This document shows positions 17,063 to 25,674 of a stretch of DNA of 36,900 bases, piece by piece. Source of the DNA: Candidatus Bacteroides merdavium (GTDB lineage: Bacteria; Bacteroidota; Bacteroidia; Bacteroidales; Bacteroidaceae); contig DXAV01000049.1 in the NCBI GenBank assembly GCA_019116805.1, positions 1 to 36,900 on the forward strand, given 5' to 3'. Position 1 is the first letter of the stretch. Each line of letters begins with the position of its first letter. The translations under genes and the position numbers were made by a program. Under the pieces are notes generated by a model. That model was not told where the DNA came from, ran no database searches, and was given only the letters and a program-made list of their open reading frames with translations.

Positions 17063-18913
17063 ATGGATAAGAAAACAGCTATCATATTGATCTCCGAAGA
17101 AGGAGTATCACTGGCGCACAACCTGTTACAGGAGTTTCCCCAGGCCGTCATCGTCAGTACGACAGTAAAGGACAAAACCTGCCTGTCCGTGGAAAGCTAT
17201 GCAGCCTTTTTCGGCGAGAAATTCCACCGTTACGACGCTTTTATCTTCATTGGAGCCATGGGCATTTGCGTCCGTAGCATAGCTCCCTTCATTGCCGACA
17301 AGCATACGGACCCGGCCGTGGTTTGTGTGGACAGCACGGGCCGTTATGCCATCCCTGTCCTGTCGGGACACGTAGGCGGTGCCAACGAACTGGCCAGGCG
17401 CGTGGCAGGATGTATCGGTGCGGAGGCAGTGCTTACCACCCAAAGCGACCGTATCGGCCTGTGGGCACTTGATACCCTAGGCAATGAATACAACTGGACT
17501 ACTCTGCCTGCCGACCATACGGGTATTGTCTCCACAAATCCCGACGAAAGACACCGAACGATGAACCGGCTCATCAGTCTGTTTGTCAAGCAAGTGCCCA
17601 CACTGCTCTACATCGGCGTGCGCGTACCGGGCGTGGAGCGGTTGGAGCGGACCTGTCCTCCGCATGTCAGCATCCGTTACGGACGTTTTGATGAAATAGA
17701 CCTGAAGCCTTATGAACTGGCTATACTGGTTACTCCTTTCCGTCACAACACGGACGGAATTCCTGCCCTCTACTATGTTCCGCAGGTACTTCATGCAGGC
17801 ATCGGACTGGCACATGAAGCAGGGCCAACCGATGAAGTCATCCGCCAACTGAACGAAACGCTGTACAACCATCACATCCAGCCCGCTGCCGTCCGCGATT
17901 TCGCCACCATCTGCGAGAAGTGTGAAGAGCCGGTGGTCAAACAACTACAGGCACAGTTTCCCGTACGCTTCTATACGGCTGATACACTGAAAGCAGTGGA
18001 TGTACCTACCCCCAGCGAAGTGGTACAAAAGCACATGGGGACTCCCAGCGTCAGCGAAGCGGCGGCCCTTCTGGCTTCGGAGGGTGGCTGTCTGGTTCTA
18101 GACAAACAGAAAGGTAGTAACTATACCTTGGCCGTGGCCATTGACAAAGCAGTCTTGACAGACCGTGGCCATATCGAGATAGTTGGGGCCGGACCGGGCG
18201 ACCCCGACCTGATATCCGTACGCGGACGTCAGATGTTGGAGAAGGCCGATTTGATACTTTATGCAGGCAGTCTTGTGCCTCGTGAACTGACTTATTGTGC
18301 CAAGCCAGGGGCTGTGGTACGCAGTTCCGCTTCTATGGATTTGGAGGAGCAGTTTGCTCTTATGAAAGAATTTTACGACCGCGGCTGCTTCATCGTCCGT
18401 CTGCACACAGGCGACCCTTGCATCTACGGTGCCATCCAAGAGCAGATGAACTACTTCGACCAATATCAGATGAGTTATCACATCACGCCGGGCATCTCCT
18501 CTTTCCAGGCGGCAGCAGCAGCCTTGAAGTCACAGTTCACCATCCCTGAAAAGGTACAGAGCATCATTCTGACCCGGGGCGAAGGACGTACGCCCATGCC
18601 CGAACGGGAGAAGCTGCATCTCATGGCCCGCTCGCAGAGCACCATGTGCATCTTCCTCAGTGCGGGCATTGTAGAACAGGTACAGGCCGAATTGTTGCAG
18701 GAATATCCTGAAGATACCCCCGTAGCTGCCTGCTACCACTTGACGTGGAAAGATGAGCGTATCTATCGCGGTGTACTGAAGGACTTGGCCAGGATTGTGA
18801 AGGAAAACAATCTGACGCTGACCACCCTGCTTGTGGTGGGCGAAGCCATCGACAATCGCCAAGGCTTGTCCCGCCTTTATGCCAATGAGTTCAAACACTT
18901 GTATCGGAAATGA
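17063..18913 (+). CDS. CbiG-CobM fusion: cobalt-precorrin-5A hydrolase and precorrin-4 C11-methyltransferase
   Basis: This 616-residue protein joins two corrin enzymes. Residues 1-365 are CbiG: FIGAMGICVRSIAPF, the GHVGGANELARR motif at 102-113, and a C-terminal CbiG part with PSEVVQKHMGTPSVSEAAAL. From about 370, IEIVGAGPGDPDLISVRGR, ILYAGSLVPREL, LHTGDPCIYGAIQEQM and ILTRGEGRTPMPE are CobM/CbiF signatures. CbiF methylates C11 and CbiG then opens the delta-lactone and removes a two-carbon unit, so two consecutive steps are tethered. CbiG points to the cobalt-early (anaerobic) route. Its TGA overlaps the next ATG by four bases. A CobJ domain was considered, but the YAGSLV and EGRTPMP motifs fit CobM. 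Confidence 0.9.
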   Translation: MDKKTAIILISEEGVSLAHNLLQEFPQAVIVSTTVKDKTCLSVESYAAFFGEKFHRYDAFIFIGAMGICVRSIAPFIADKHTDPAVVCVDSTGRYAIPVLSGHVGGANELARRVAGCIGAEAVLTTQSDRIGLWALDTLGNEYNWTTLPADHTGIVSTNPDERHRTMNRLISLFVKQVPTLLYIGVRVPGVERLERTCPPHVSIRYGRFDEIDLKPYELAILVTPFRHNTDGIPALYYVPQVLHAGIGLAHEAGPTDEVIRQLNETLYNHHIQPAAVRDFATICEKCEEPVVKQLQAQFPVRFYTADTLKAVDVPTPSEVVQKHMGTPSVSEAAALLASEGGCLVLDKQKGSNYTLAVAIDKAVLTDRGHIEIVGAGPGDPDLISVRGRQMLEKADLILYAGSLVPRELTYCAKPGAVVRSSASMDLEEQFALMKEFYDRGCFIVRLHTGDPCIYGAIQEQMNYFDQYQMSYHITPGISSFQAAAAALKSQFTIPEKVQSIILTRGEGRTPMPEREKLHLMARSQSTMCIFLSAGIVEQVQAELLQEYPEDTPVAACYHLTWKDERIYRGVLKDLARIVKENNLTLTTLLVVGEAIDNRQGLSRLYANEFKHLYRK

Positions 18914-20784
18914 TTCTTATTTTAGGAGGAACTACAGAAGGCCGTATTGCGGCCAAAACACTGGAAGAGGCCGGACAGTCCTTTTACTATTCCACTCGTG
19001 GCGACGGGCAGGAACTGACCCTGTATCATGGCATCCGGCAACAAGGGGGGATGGACGCAGACGCATTGGAACAATTCTGCCTCCAGAAGGATATCCGCCT
19101 GCTGGTGGATGCCGCCCATCCCTTTGCCGTACAGTTGCATCGGAATGTGGCCGAAGTCAGTCGATGCCTGTCTATTCCGGTGATACGTTTCGAACGACTT
19201 TATCCTCCTCGTGAGGACTGTCCCGTCATTTGGTGTGACAATTATTGGGAGGCGATGGAACAGATACGATATCTACATCCCACCTCCTTTTTGGCATTGA
19301 CCGGCGTACAAAGTATCGAAAAACTGGCGCCTTTGTGGAAGGAAGCGGACTTCCCCTGCCATTTCCGCATCCTGGACCGTGACAGTTCCCGCCTGCTGGC
19401 CGACCGTCAAGGATTTCCCCGTGAACGCCTCTGCTACTATCACGAGAATGAAGATGAGGGTCTGTTGCTGGAACAATTGCATCCAGATGTTATCTTGCTG
19501 AAGGAAAGTGGTTTATCAGGAGGATTTAAAGAAAAGGTTGAAGCAGCTTCCGCGCTAGGTATCCAGGTACTGGCCCTTCGTCGTCCGGTTCTTCCGACTT
19601 CGTTCGTCACTGTGACCGGAAGACACGGGCTCCGCCGAAAGGTGGAACAGCTGCTCCCCGATTTTTATCCTCAGCACACAGGACTTACCACCGGCACCTG
19701 TGCCACTGCCGCTGCCGTGGCTGCCACGTGGGAAGCTCTATACCCTGACGTCAACAACCGTCCCGATGAATTCCCGGTCGTCCTGCCCGATGGAGAAATT
19801 CTTTTTGTTCCTGCCCGTACTTCCCTGCGCACGGTTTCTGCCGACGGCCTGACCATCCATGCCTCGGCCAGTGTCATCAAGGATGCAGGCGACGATCCCG
19901 ACATCACCGATGGATTGGTCATTGAAGCCAGTGTAACCCTGCACCTGTCGGCCGGACTACCTGTACCTACTCCCTTGCCCGTTCATATAGACGGTGGCTT
20001 TGGCGTAGGTCGTGTTACCCTACCCGGACTGGACGCAGCGGTGGGCGAAGCGGCCATCAATGCCACTCCGCGCCGGATGATAGCCACTGGAATCCGGCAC
20101 TTGCTAACTACTCTTCCGGTATCAGAGTTGCATCCCATCCATGCGGATGTCTGTATTTCTGTTCCTGAGGGTGAAGAAATAGCCCGACGTACATTCAACC
20201 CGCGTCTGGGCATCGTGGGAGGCATCTCCATCATCGGCACTTCGGGCATCGTAAAGCCGTTCTCCACGGAAGCCTTCATCAGCTCCATCGCCAAATCCAT
20301 GGACGTAGCCCGTGCCACAGGCAGCCCCCGCATCGTCATCAATTCGGGTGCCAAAAGCGAACGTTTTGTCCGTGCCTATTATCCGGACCTGCCTCCACAG
20401 GCTTTCGTACACTACGGAAACTTTATCGGTGAGACATTAAAGCTGGCCGACAATCTAGGTATCTCTCGTATAACACTGGGCGTCATGATAGGCAAAGCCG
20501 TCAAACTGGCCGAGGGCCATTTGGATACTCACAGTCGTCAGGTGACGATGAACCGCGACTTCATCCTTTCAATGGTTCGTGAAGCAGGTTGCGGTGAAGA
20601 TGTAGTGAGACAAGTTGAACATATCACACTGGCTCGCGAGTTATGGGATCTTATACCCACCTCGATTTTGCCTGCTTTTACGCAGACTGTCCTTAGGCAT
20701 TGCTATCGCTATTGTGCCCCTCTCTTACCTCATGGTGAACTGACCATTTTACTGATTTCGGAGGATGGGAAGATATACGTATAG
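18910..20784 (+). CDS. CobK-CbiD fusion: precorrin-6A reductase and cobalt-precorrin-5B C1-methyltransferase
   Basis: The 624-residue protein begins with a CobK/CbiJ reductase (residues 1-250: LILGGTTEGR, VDAAHPFAVQL, FLALTGVQSIEKL, LLKESGLSGGF). It continues as CbiD from about 256: HTGLTTGTCATAAA, VIKDAGDDPDITDG, GVGRVTLPGLDAA, GEAAINATPRRMI and GGISIIGTSGIVKPFS. CbiD methylates C1 and CbiJ then reduces the product, again consecutive steps in one chain. Translation is coupled to the CbiG-CobM gene by an ATGA overlap. It is the last of the three plus-strand cob genes and its stop is 15 bases from the stop of the converging MATE gene, with no hairpin between. Confidence 0.92.
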   Translation: MILILGGTTEGRIAAKTLEEAGQSFYYSTRGDGQELTLYHGIRQQGGMDADALEQFCLQKDIRLLVDAAHPFAVQLHRNVAEVSRCLSIPVIRFERLYPPREDCPVIWCDNYWEAMEQIRYLHPTSFLALTGVQSIEKLAPLWKEADFPCHFRILDRDSSRLLADRQGFPRERLCYYHENEDEGLLLEQLHPDVILLKESGLSGGFKEKVEAASALGIQVLALRRPVLPTSFVTVTGRHGLRRKVEQLLPDFYPQHTGLTTGTCATAAAVAATWEALYPDVNNRPDEFPVVLPDGEILFVPARTSLRTVSADGLTIHASASVIKDAGDDPDITDGLVIEASVTLHLSAGLPVPTPLPVHIDGGFGVGRVTLPGLDAAVGEAAINATPRRMIATGIRHLLTTLPVSELHPIHADVCISVPEGEEIARRTFNPRLGIVGGISIIGTSGIVKPFSTEAFISSIAKSMDVARATGSPRIVINSGAKSERFVRAYYPDLPPQAFVHYGNFIGETLKLADNLGISRITLGVMIGKAVKLAEGHLDTHSRQVTMNRDFILSMVREAGCGEDVVRQVEHITLARELWDLIPTSILPAFTQTVLRHCYRYCAPLLPHGELTILLISEDGKIYV

Positions 20785-20799
20785 CTTGTTATAAGTCAT

Positions 20800-22176
20800 T
20801 TACTCATTTCTTAATCCATTTTCCTGTCGTTTCATCTCCAGTAGTACCCCAAATGTCAACGGAAGGGCCAGCAGGAAGGTACAGATATCCGAAACAGCCT
20901 GACACATCTCCACCCCTTGGAGTCCAAAGAGACGAGGAAGGATGAAGATGAACGGTATGAAGAACAGTCCCTGACGGGCAGACGAAAGGATCGTAGCACT
21001 CACGGATTTGCGAATGGTCTGCAACATCATGTTGCTGATAATGACAAACGTACCCAGCGGATAAGTGATAAGCTGCCAGCGCAGGGCCGAAGCACCCGTA
21101 ACCACCACGGCGGGGTCACCCTTGCGGAACAGCTCCACCACCTCTTCGGCAAAGCCGAATCCCAGAATGGCACAGCAGGTGAGGAAGACAAAGCCCACGC
21201 GGACGCAAAACCAAAAGCCTTGGCGCACACGGCTGTAAAGACCCGCACCGTAGCAGAAGCCACAGAGGGGCTGGAACCCCTGCCCGAAACCGATCAGGAA
21301 GGAGTTGATGAACATGCCGATACGCGACACGATGGACATACCTGCGATAGCGGCGTCGCCATACGCACCGGCAGCCAGATTGAGCAGGATGGTTGAAAGG
21401 CTGGCCAGTCCTTGGCGGGCAAGCGAGGGCGTACCGCCGCCAATAATTTCCTTGATGAAGCTCCACGACGGTGTGAGATTGCGGTAACGGATAGGGATAT
21501 TACCGCCTTTCGTGGCCATGTAGAGCAGCAACGTGAAGCTGCACACCTGACTGACAACCGTGGCCAGTGCGGCACCCGCCACACCCATATTGCAGACGAA
21601 AATAAACAGTGGGTCGAGGGCCACGTTGAGAATAGCTCCACTCACAATTCCCACCATGGCATAAACGGCGTTCCCCTGGAAGCGCATCTGATTGTTCAGC
21701 ACCAGCGACGAGGTCATGAAGGGGGTACCCATAAGGATAATGCCCAAGTAGCGCTCTGTATAAGGCAGGATAGTAGGCGTGGAGCCCAACGCCAGCGATA
21801 GCGGCGTGAGGAACACCAAGCCCAGTACCGCCAGTACGCAACCCGTGAAAAAAGCCATGAAGAAACCTGTGGCCGCCATCTTTTCCGCATTGGCCGCATC
21901 GCGGGCACCTAGGCGGCGAGAGATGTAGTTGCCCGACCCGTGGCCAAAGAAAAAGCCTATCGCCTGAATGATGGACATCAACGAAAATACAATACCCACT
22001 GCTGCCGTGGACTGTGTGTCAATTTTTCCGACAAAGTACGTATCGGCCATGTTGTAAAAGGCCGTCACCAGCATACTGATGATAGTAGGGACGGCCAGGC
22101 GGGTGATGACGCCTGCAATGGGGGCAGTAGTCAGCTGCTCGTAGTTTTCTTTGGCTGTGTGATGGTGTATCAGCAT
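20800..22176 (-). CDS. MATE-family efflux transporter
   Basis: The 458-residue protein has about twelve hydrophobic segments in two similar halves, with MATE features such as RLAVPTIISMLVTAFYNMADTYFVG near the start and GGGTPSLARQGLASLSTILLN at the start of the second half. MATE proteins export cationic drugs, dyes or metabolites in exchange for Na+ or H+. It begins 15 bases after the BtuD-like ATPase and is the last gene of the corrinoid uptake operon. That position suggests a substrate connected with corrinoids or their lower-ligand bases, but nothing in the sequence reveals the substrate, and a general multidrug exporter is equally possible. Confidence 0.9.
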   Translation of the reverse strand: MLIHHHTAKENYEQLTTAPIAGVITRLAVPTIISMLVTAFYNMADTYFVGKIDTQSTAAVGIVFSLMSIIQAIGFFFGHGSGNYISRRLGARDAANAEKMAATGFFMAFFTGCVLAVLGLVFLTPLSLALGSTPTILPYTERYLGIILMGTPFMTSSLVLNNQMRFQGNAVYAMVGIVSGAILNVALDPLFIFVCNMGVAGAALATVVSQVCSFTLLLYMATKGGNIPIRYRNLTPSWSFIKEIIGGGTPSLARQGLASLSTILLNLAAGAYGDAAIAGMSIVSRIGMFINSFLIGFGQGFQPLCGFCYGAGLYSRVRQGFWFCVRVGFVFLTCCAILGFGFAEEVVELFRKGDPAVVVTGASALRWQLITYPLGTFVIISNMMLQTIRKSVSATILSSARQGLFFIPFIFILPRLFGLQGVEMCQAVSDICTFLLALPLTFGVLLEMKRQENGLRNE

Positions 22177-22191
22177 GGCATCAATATTGTT

Positions 22192-23220
22192 TTATCCGTT
22201 GGGAAGCAAGTCTGTTTCCCGAATGACGTCCAGTAGCTCGCCGATGCTGCAGACGGTGGCCGTCGTGCCGTCGGCACGGTGAAGCACGAAAGTGCCATCG
22301 CCTCGCAAGTCGCCTGTCTCGATGAAAACAGCGGACTCCACGTTGCGGTTGGCCAAGATGCCGTTTCGCTGCAGGGCCTTACGTACCATGGCATAACGTT
22401 GTCCGTGCCCGGCCAAGCGAATTTGCGAGGAATATTCATTGTCCACACGGAAAAGGCCCGTCTCCAGGTCGAACACGATGCCCTTGCGGGCGAAAAAGCG
22501 GCTTAGGCTGCCGTCCAACGACAGGTCTTCGGGTGTACCGATACTCACTCCACTTGCCTTGTCCATCAGCCATATCTTGTCGGCTATCTGGAGGGCCAGC
22601 TCCAGGTCGTGGGTGGAGAGGAAGATGGTCTTGCCAGTACGTCGGCTCAGATGGTGGAGTAGCTGCATCATCTCCACCTTGCTTGGGAAGTCGAGGAAAG
22701 CCGTCGGCTCGTCCAGGTAGATGACGGGCGTCTCCTGCGCCAGGGCCTTGGCTATCATCACCTTCTGACGCTCGCCGTCGCTCAGGGTGTCCACCATGCG
22801 GTCGGCCAGGTGTGCGATGCCCACCAAGGCGATGGAACGGGCCACCACCTCTTTGTCTGCCTTCGACAAGGTTCCCCAGAAACCGGTGTAGGGGCTGCGG
22901 CCCAAGCTAACCAGCTCCGTAGCGGTCATGTTGCGGATGTTGCATTTCTCCGTCAGCACCACGCTCAGCACGCGCGACAGTTGCTTGTCCGTGTAGGCAT
23001 CAATCTCCTTGCCCTGCACGTAGATGTTTCCGTCCAGTTTGGGCTGGAAGGCCGAGAGCGTGCGCAGCAGGGTGGACTTCCCCACTCCGTTGGCTCCCAA
23101 CAGACAGGTCAGCTCGCCGCTGCAGATGTCGGCCGAGATGCCTGTCGCTACCGTCTTCACGCTGTGCTTCGAGGCATAGCCGATGGAGAGGTTTTCGATA
23201 TGGATGGTCGGTTCGTTCAA
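22192..23220 (-). CDS. btuD: BtuD-like ABC transporter ATPase with C-terminal extension
   Basis: The 342-residue protein has a complete ABC ATPase core: Walker A GANGVGKST (42-50), signature LSDGE (146-150), Walker B VIYLDEP (166-172) and H-loop STHD (202-205). It belongs to the FecE/BtuD group that energises iron-siderophore or vitamin B12 import. The core ends near residue 245. About 95 further residues (SAVFIETGDLRGDGTFVLHRADG, GELLDVIRE) make it clearly longer than typical BtuD of about 250 residues. The extension resembles no domain I recognise and may sense a ligand or control activity. The gene follows the permease by 33 bases and precedes the MATE gene by 15. B12 rather than heme or siderophore is inferred from the cob genes around it. 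Confidence 0.85.
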   Translation of the reverse strand: MNEPTIHIENLSIGYASKHSVKTVATGISADICSGELTCLLGANGVGKSTLLRTLSAFQPKLDGNIYVQGKEIDAYTDKQLSRVLSVVLTEKCNIRNMTATELVSLGRSPYTGFWGTLSKADKEVVARSIALVGIAHLADRMVDTLSDGERQKVMIAKALAQETPVIYLDEPTAFLDFPSKVEMMQLLHHLSRRTGKTIFLSTHDLELALQIADKIWLMDKASGVSIGTPEDLSLDGSLSRFFARKGIVFDLETGLFRVDNEYSSQIRLAGHGQRYAMVRKALQRNGILANRNVESAVFIETGDLRGDGTFVLHRADGTTATVCSIGELLDVIRETDLLPNG

Positions 23221-23253
23221 AGGGTCTTTCTATATTAATGGGTTCATATTCAG

Positions 23254-24294
23254 TTATTCTTCTATCTCACTCTTCCTGCGTCTGAAGAGCACCGAGGCCA
23301 CGACCGGCGCACCGATGAGTGCCGTCACCGAGTTCACGGGCAGGGCACCCTCGAAACCTGGCATGCGGGCAATGAGGTTGCACACCAAAGCCAGAGCGGC
23401 ACCCGTCAACAGCGTGGCAGGCATCAGCACACGGTGGTCCGACGAACGGAAAATGGCGCGGCACAGATGGGGCACGGCCAGACCCAGGAACATGATGGGG
23501 CCGCAGTAGGCCGTCACGATGGCCACCAGCACGCCCGAGCAGAGAATGACCAGCAGGCGGGCCCGCCGGATATTCAGTCCCAGATTGCGCGCATAGCCGT
23601 TGCCCAGCAACAGCAGGTTCATGGTCTTGATGAGCAGGAACGACAGCGGCAGCAGCACGGCCATGATGCCCACGAACAGCAGCATCTGGTCGCCCGATAC
23701 GCGGGCGAAACTGCCCAACCCCCAGATGACGTAGGCGCGGATATCCTCTTCGACGCTGAAGAACTTCAGCACGCCGATGACGGCGTTGGCCACGTAGCCT
23801 ATCATGACGCCGATGATGAGCAGCGTCACGTTGCCACGCACCTTCATCGACACATAGACGATGAGCGCCATCACCGACATGGCGCCCACAATGGCAGCCA
23901 GCGACAGCGCCACTTCGCCCAGATAGCCCAGGTGGCTCAGAGCTACACCCCCGACAGCACCGGACAGCAACACTACCATCGCTACGCCCAGGCTGGCACC
24001 CGAGCTGACGCCCAATACCGAAGGGTCGGCCAGCGGATTGCGAAACACCGTCTGCATCTGCAGGCCACTGACCGACAGGCCCGCTCCCGCCACCAGAGCC
24101 GTCAAAGCCTGGGGCACGCGCGACTTCCACACGATGTTCTGCCACACCACCGGCTCGTCCGTCCCGCCCGCCAGGATGCGGCACACCGAGCGCAGGGGGA
24201 TGTCCACCGAACCCAGCAGCAGGTTCAGCAGGAAGAACAGGGCGATGAGTACGGTCATCAACAGCATCAGGGGAAGTATGGGGCGATGGTTCAT
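23254..24294 (-). CDS. btuC: BtuC/FecCD-family ABC transporter permease
   Basis: This 346-residue membrane protein has nine to ten hydrophobic helices and FecCD/BtuC motifs: WKSRVPQALTALVAGAGLSVSGLQMQTVFRNPLADPSVLGVSSGASLG in spaced form (RVPQ, GAGL, RNPLADP, LGVSSGA), and near the end GPIMFLGLAVPHLCRAIF and GALPVNSVTALIGAP. It forms the inner-membrane channel for a corrinoid or iron-chelate importer with the ATPase downstream and the binding lipoprotein upstream. Its ATG comes three bases after the stop of the lipoprotein gene, so expression is tightly linked. Coding sequence is noticeably G+C-rich. Confidence 0.9.
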   Translation of the reverse strand: MNHRPILPLMLLMTVLIALFFLLNLLLGSVDIPLRSVCRILAGGTDEPVVWQNIVWKSRVPQALTALVAGAGLSVSGLQMQTVFRNPLADPSVLGVSSGASLGVAMVVLLSGAVGGVALSHLGYLGEVALSLAAIVGAMSVMALIVYVSMKVRGNVTLLIIGVMIGYVANAVIGVLKFFSVEEDIRAYVIWGLGSFARVSGDQMLLFVGIMAVLLPLSFLLIKTMNLLLLGNGYARNLGLNIRRARLLVILCSGVLVAIVTAYCGPIMFLGLAVPHLCRAIFRSSDHRVLMPATLLTGAALALVCNLIARMPGFEGALPVNSVTALIGAPVVASVLFRRRKSEIEE

Positions 24295-24297
24295 GGC

Positions 24298-25470
24298 TTA
24301 TTTCAGTCGTTCATAATACGTCGGTTCATACTGGGGCAGCAGATCAGGATGGAAGGCGTGTATCAGATCCTTCAGCACCACGTCGGGCTGCATGGGCATG
24401 CTCTCGTAGAAGGGCGTGTTGCGCATGTTGCAATAGACCACAGCCTGTTCGCGAAAGGCGCGGAAGTCGGCATAACGCGCGTCGGTAGCCTTCAGGGCGT
24501 CGTAGGAGAAGGTGCCTTCGTAGCTGTTGACGATGCGCCAAAAGTCGGCCTCGTCCGCCCGGCTATAGACGGTCTCAAAATCCAGCGTCACACCGCCTGA
24601 ACGGGGGTCGTCCTTCAGGAAATAGTCAGCTCCGGCGTCACGGAACAGCTGGGCCAGGAAACTTTTGCCACCCACGGCATACCAGTTGCCTCCGCGCAGC
24701 TCGCCGCTGAACACCACGGGACGCTTCTCCACACCCGCAGCCAGGCGACACAGCTCTTTGTAGCGTGCCTCGATGGCAGCAAAGCGTTCGTTGGCTTCGC
24801 GTTCGCGCCCAATGAACAGGCCTACCAGCTTCACCCATTCCGCCTGTCCCAGAGGCGTCATCTCCTTGTAACCCAGATGGGGAACCAGGGGAATATCCGT
24901 GTCGCGCAAGGCGTCGTAGCCGCCGCGCTTGAAGGGGGAGATGAAAATGACATCGGGCTCCACGCTCATCACCACCTCGGAGTCGAAATTGCCTTCGATA
25001 CCTATCTTCACCGTGCGACCCTCGGCCAGCTGGCGGTTCATGGTAGGGTCAAAGAGGTGGCGCGTGCTGGTGATACCCGTCACGAGCGGACAGGCATCCA
25101 GAGCAATGAAGTTGGAGAGCTGGAGCGAGGTCATGCAGATAACGCTGCGAACGGGCGTCTCTATCGGGGTATAGTCTTGGGGAATGCCGGCCGGATGCGT
25201 GCCGCGGGGCACGAGGGCGAAGTGATAGTCCGGTGCTTCGGGGTTCTGCGGGTCGTGCACATCCAGCAGGCGCACGCCGTCTGCACGATAGTCTATGGTA
25301 TAGCCCTCGGCATAGGTGGGAGTCACCTGTAACGAAGAGTCGGCCGGGGCAATGGCGGCATTGTCAGCCTGCATTCCGTCGGCTGCCGAAGGCTTCGACG
25401 ACCGGGAGCCGCAAGAGCCCGCACAGCAGGTGGCGGCCAGCAGCAGGCCGGCCAGGAAGAGTCTGTTCAT
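24298..25470 (-). CDS. btuF: BtuF-like substrate-binding lipoprotein
   Basis: The 390-residue protein starts with a lipoprotein signal (MNRLFLAGLLLAATCC; anchor Cys at 16 or 20) and a low-complexity linker. The remainder resembles the class III periplasmic binding fold of BtuF/FepB/TroA type: VRSVICMTSLQLSNFIALD, VEPDVIFISPFKRGGYDALRD, GQAEWVKLVGLFIGRE and VVYCNMRNTPFYESMPMQPDVVLKDLIHAFHP. It would capture corrinoid delivered by an outer-membrane BtuB (not in the window) and hand it to the permease. It is the first gene of the operon, 20 bases behind its predicted transcription start. It is longer than E. coli BtuF, as is usual for Bacteroidetes homologues. A siderophore- or heme-binding role is not excluded. 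Confidence 0.82.
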   Translation of the reverse strand: MNRLFLAGLLLAATCCAGSCGSRSSKPSAADGMQADNAAIAPADSSLQVTPTYAEGYTIDYRADGVRLLDVHDPQNPEAPDYHFALVPRGTHPAGIPQDYTPIETPVRSVICMTSLQLSNFIALDACPLVTGITSTRHLFDPTMNRQLAEGRTVKIGIEGNFDSEVVMSVEPDVIFISPFKRGGYDALRDTDIPLVPHLGYKEMTPLGQAEWVKLVGLFIGREREANERFAAIEARYKELCRLAAGVEKRPVVFSGELRGGNWYAVGGKSFLAQLFRDAGADYFLKDDPRSGGVTLDFETVYSRADEADFWRIVNSYEGTFSYDALKATDARYADFRAFREQAVVYCNMRNTPFYESMPMQPDVVLKDLIHAFHPDLLPQYEPTYYERLK

Positions 25471-25495
25471 CGATAGGTCTTTTTTAAATCAGGCG

Positions 25496-25527
25496 CAAAG
25501 TTAACCGAAACGGAGGAATATCGCAAC
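25496..25527 (-). promoter_or_regulatory. Promoter of the btuFCD-MATE operon
   Basis: On the minus strand GTTG (25527-25524), a 20-base spacer and TAACTTTG (25503-25496) form a good Bacteroidetes promoter. The predicted leader is only about 20 bases, too short for a cobalamin riboswitch. Confidence 0.65.
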
Positions 25528-25624
25528 TTACGTATGTGAAAGTTCCCTATCGGGACGGCGGGAGATGGGAGCCGCATCAAATGCGGGATGAGCTTAACAC
25601 CTATTGCCTGATACCCGATTGAAT

Positions 25625-25641
25625 ATGACAGAATCTGTCAT
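25625..25641. repeat. Perfect 17-bp palindrome in the btuF-cobI gap
   Basis: ATGACAGA and TCTGTCAT flank a single central A. The sequence continues as ATTCTGAGTCTGTCGAAGAATC, in pieces resembling a GTCATTCTGAG...GAAGAATC intergenic repeat common in many bacterial genomes. It could be a dimeric operator or part of that repeat; no more can be said. Confidence 0.5.
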
Positions 25642-25674
25642 TCTGAGTCTGTCGAAGAATCTTTTCATTCTAAA

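Noticed and set aside
23434..24600. 388-codon plus-strand ORF opposite the permease gene
   Set aside because: Extreme Gln/His/Arg composition, typical of an antisense frame of a G+C-rich membrane protein gene.
25471..25620. Cobalamin riboswitch ahead of btuF
   Set aside because: No B12-box-like sequence was found on the minus strand, and the predicted leader is too short to hold the aptamer.
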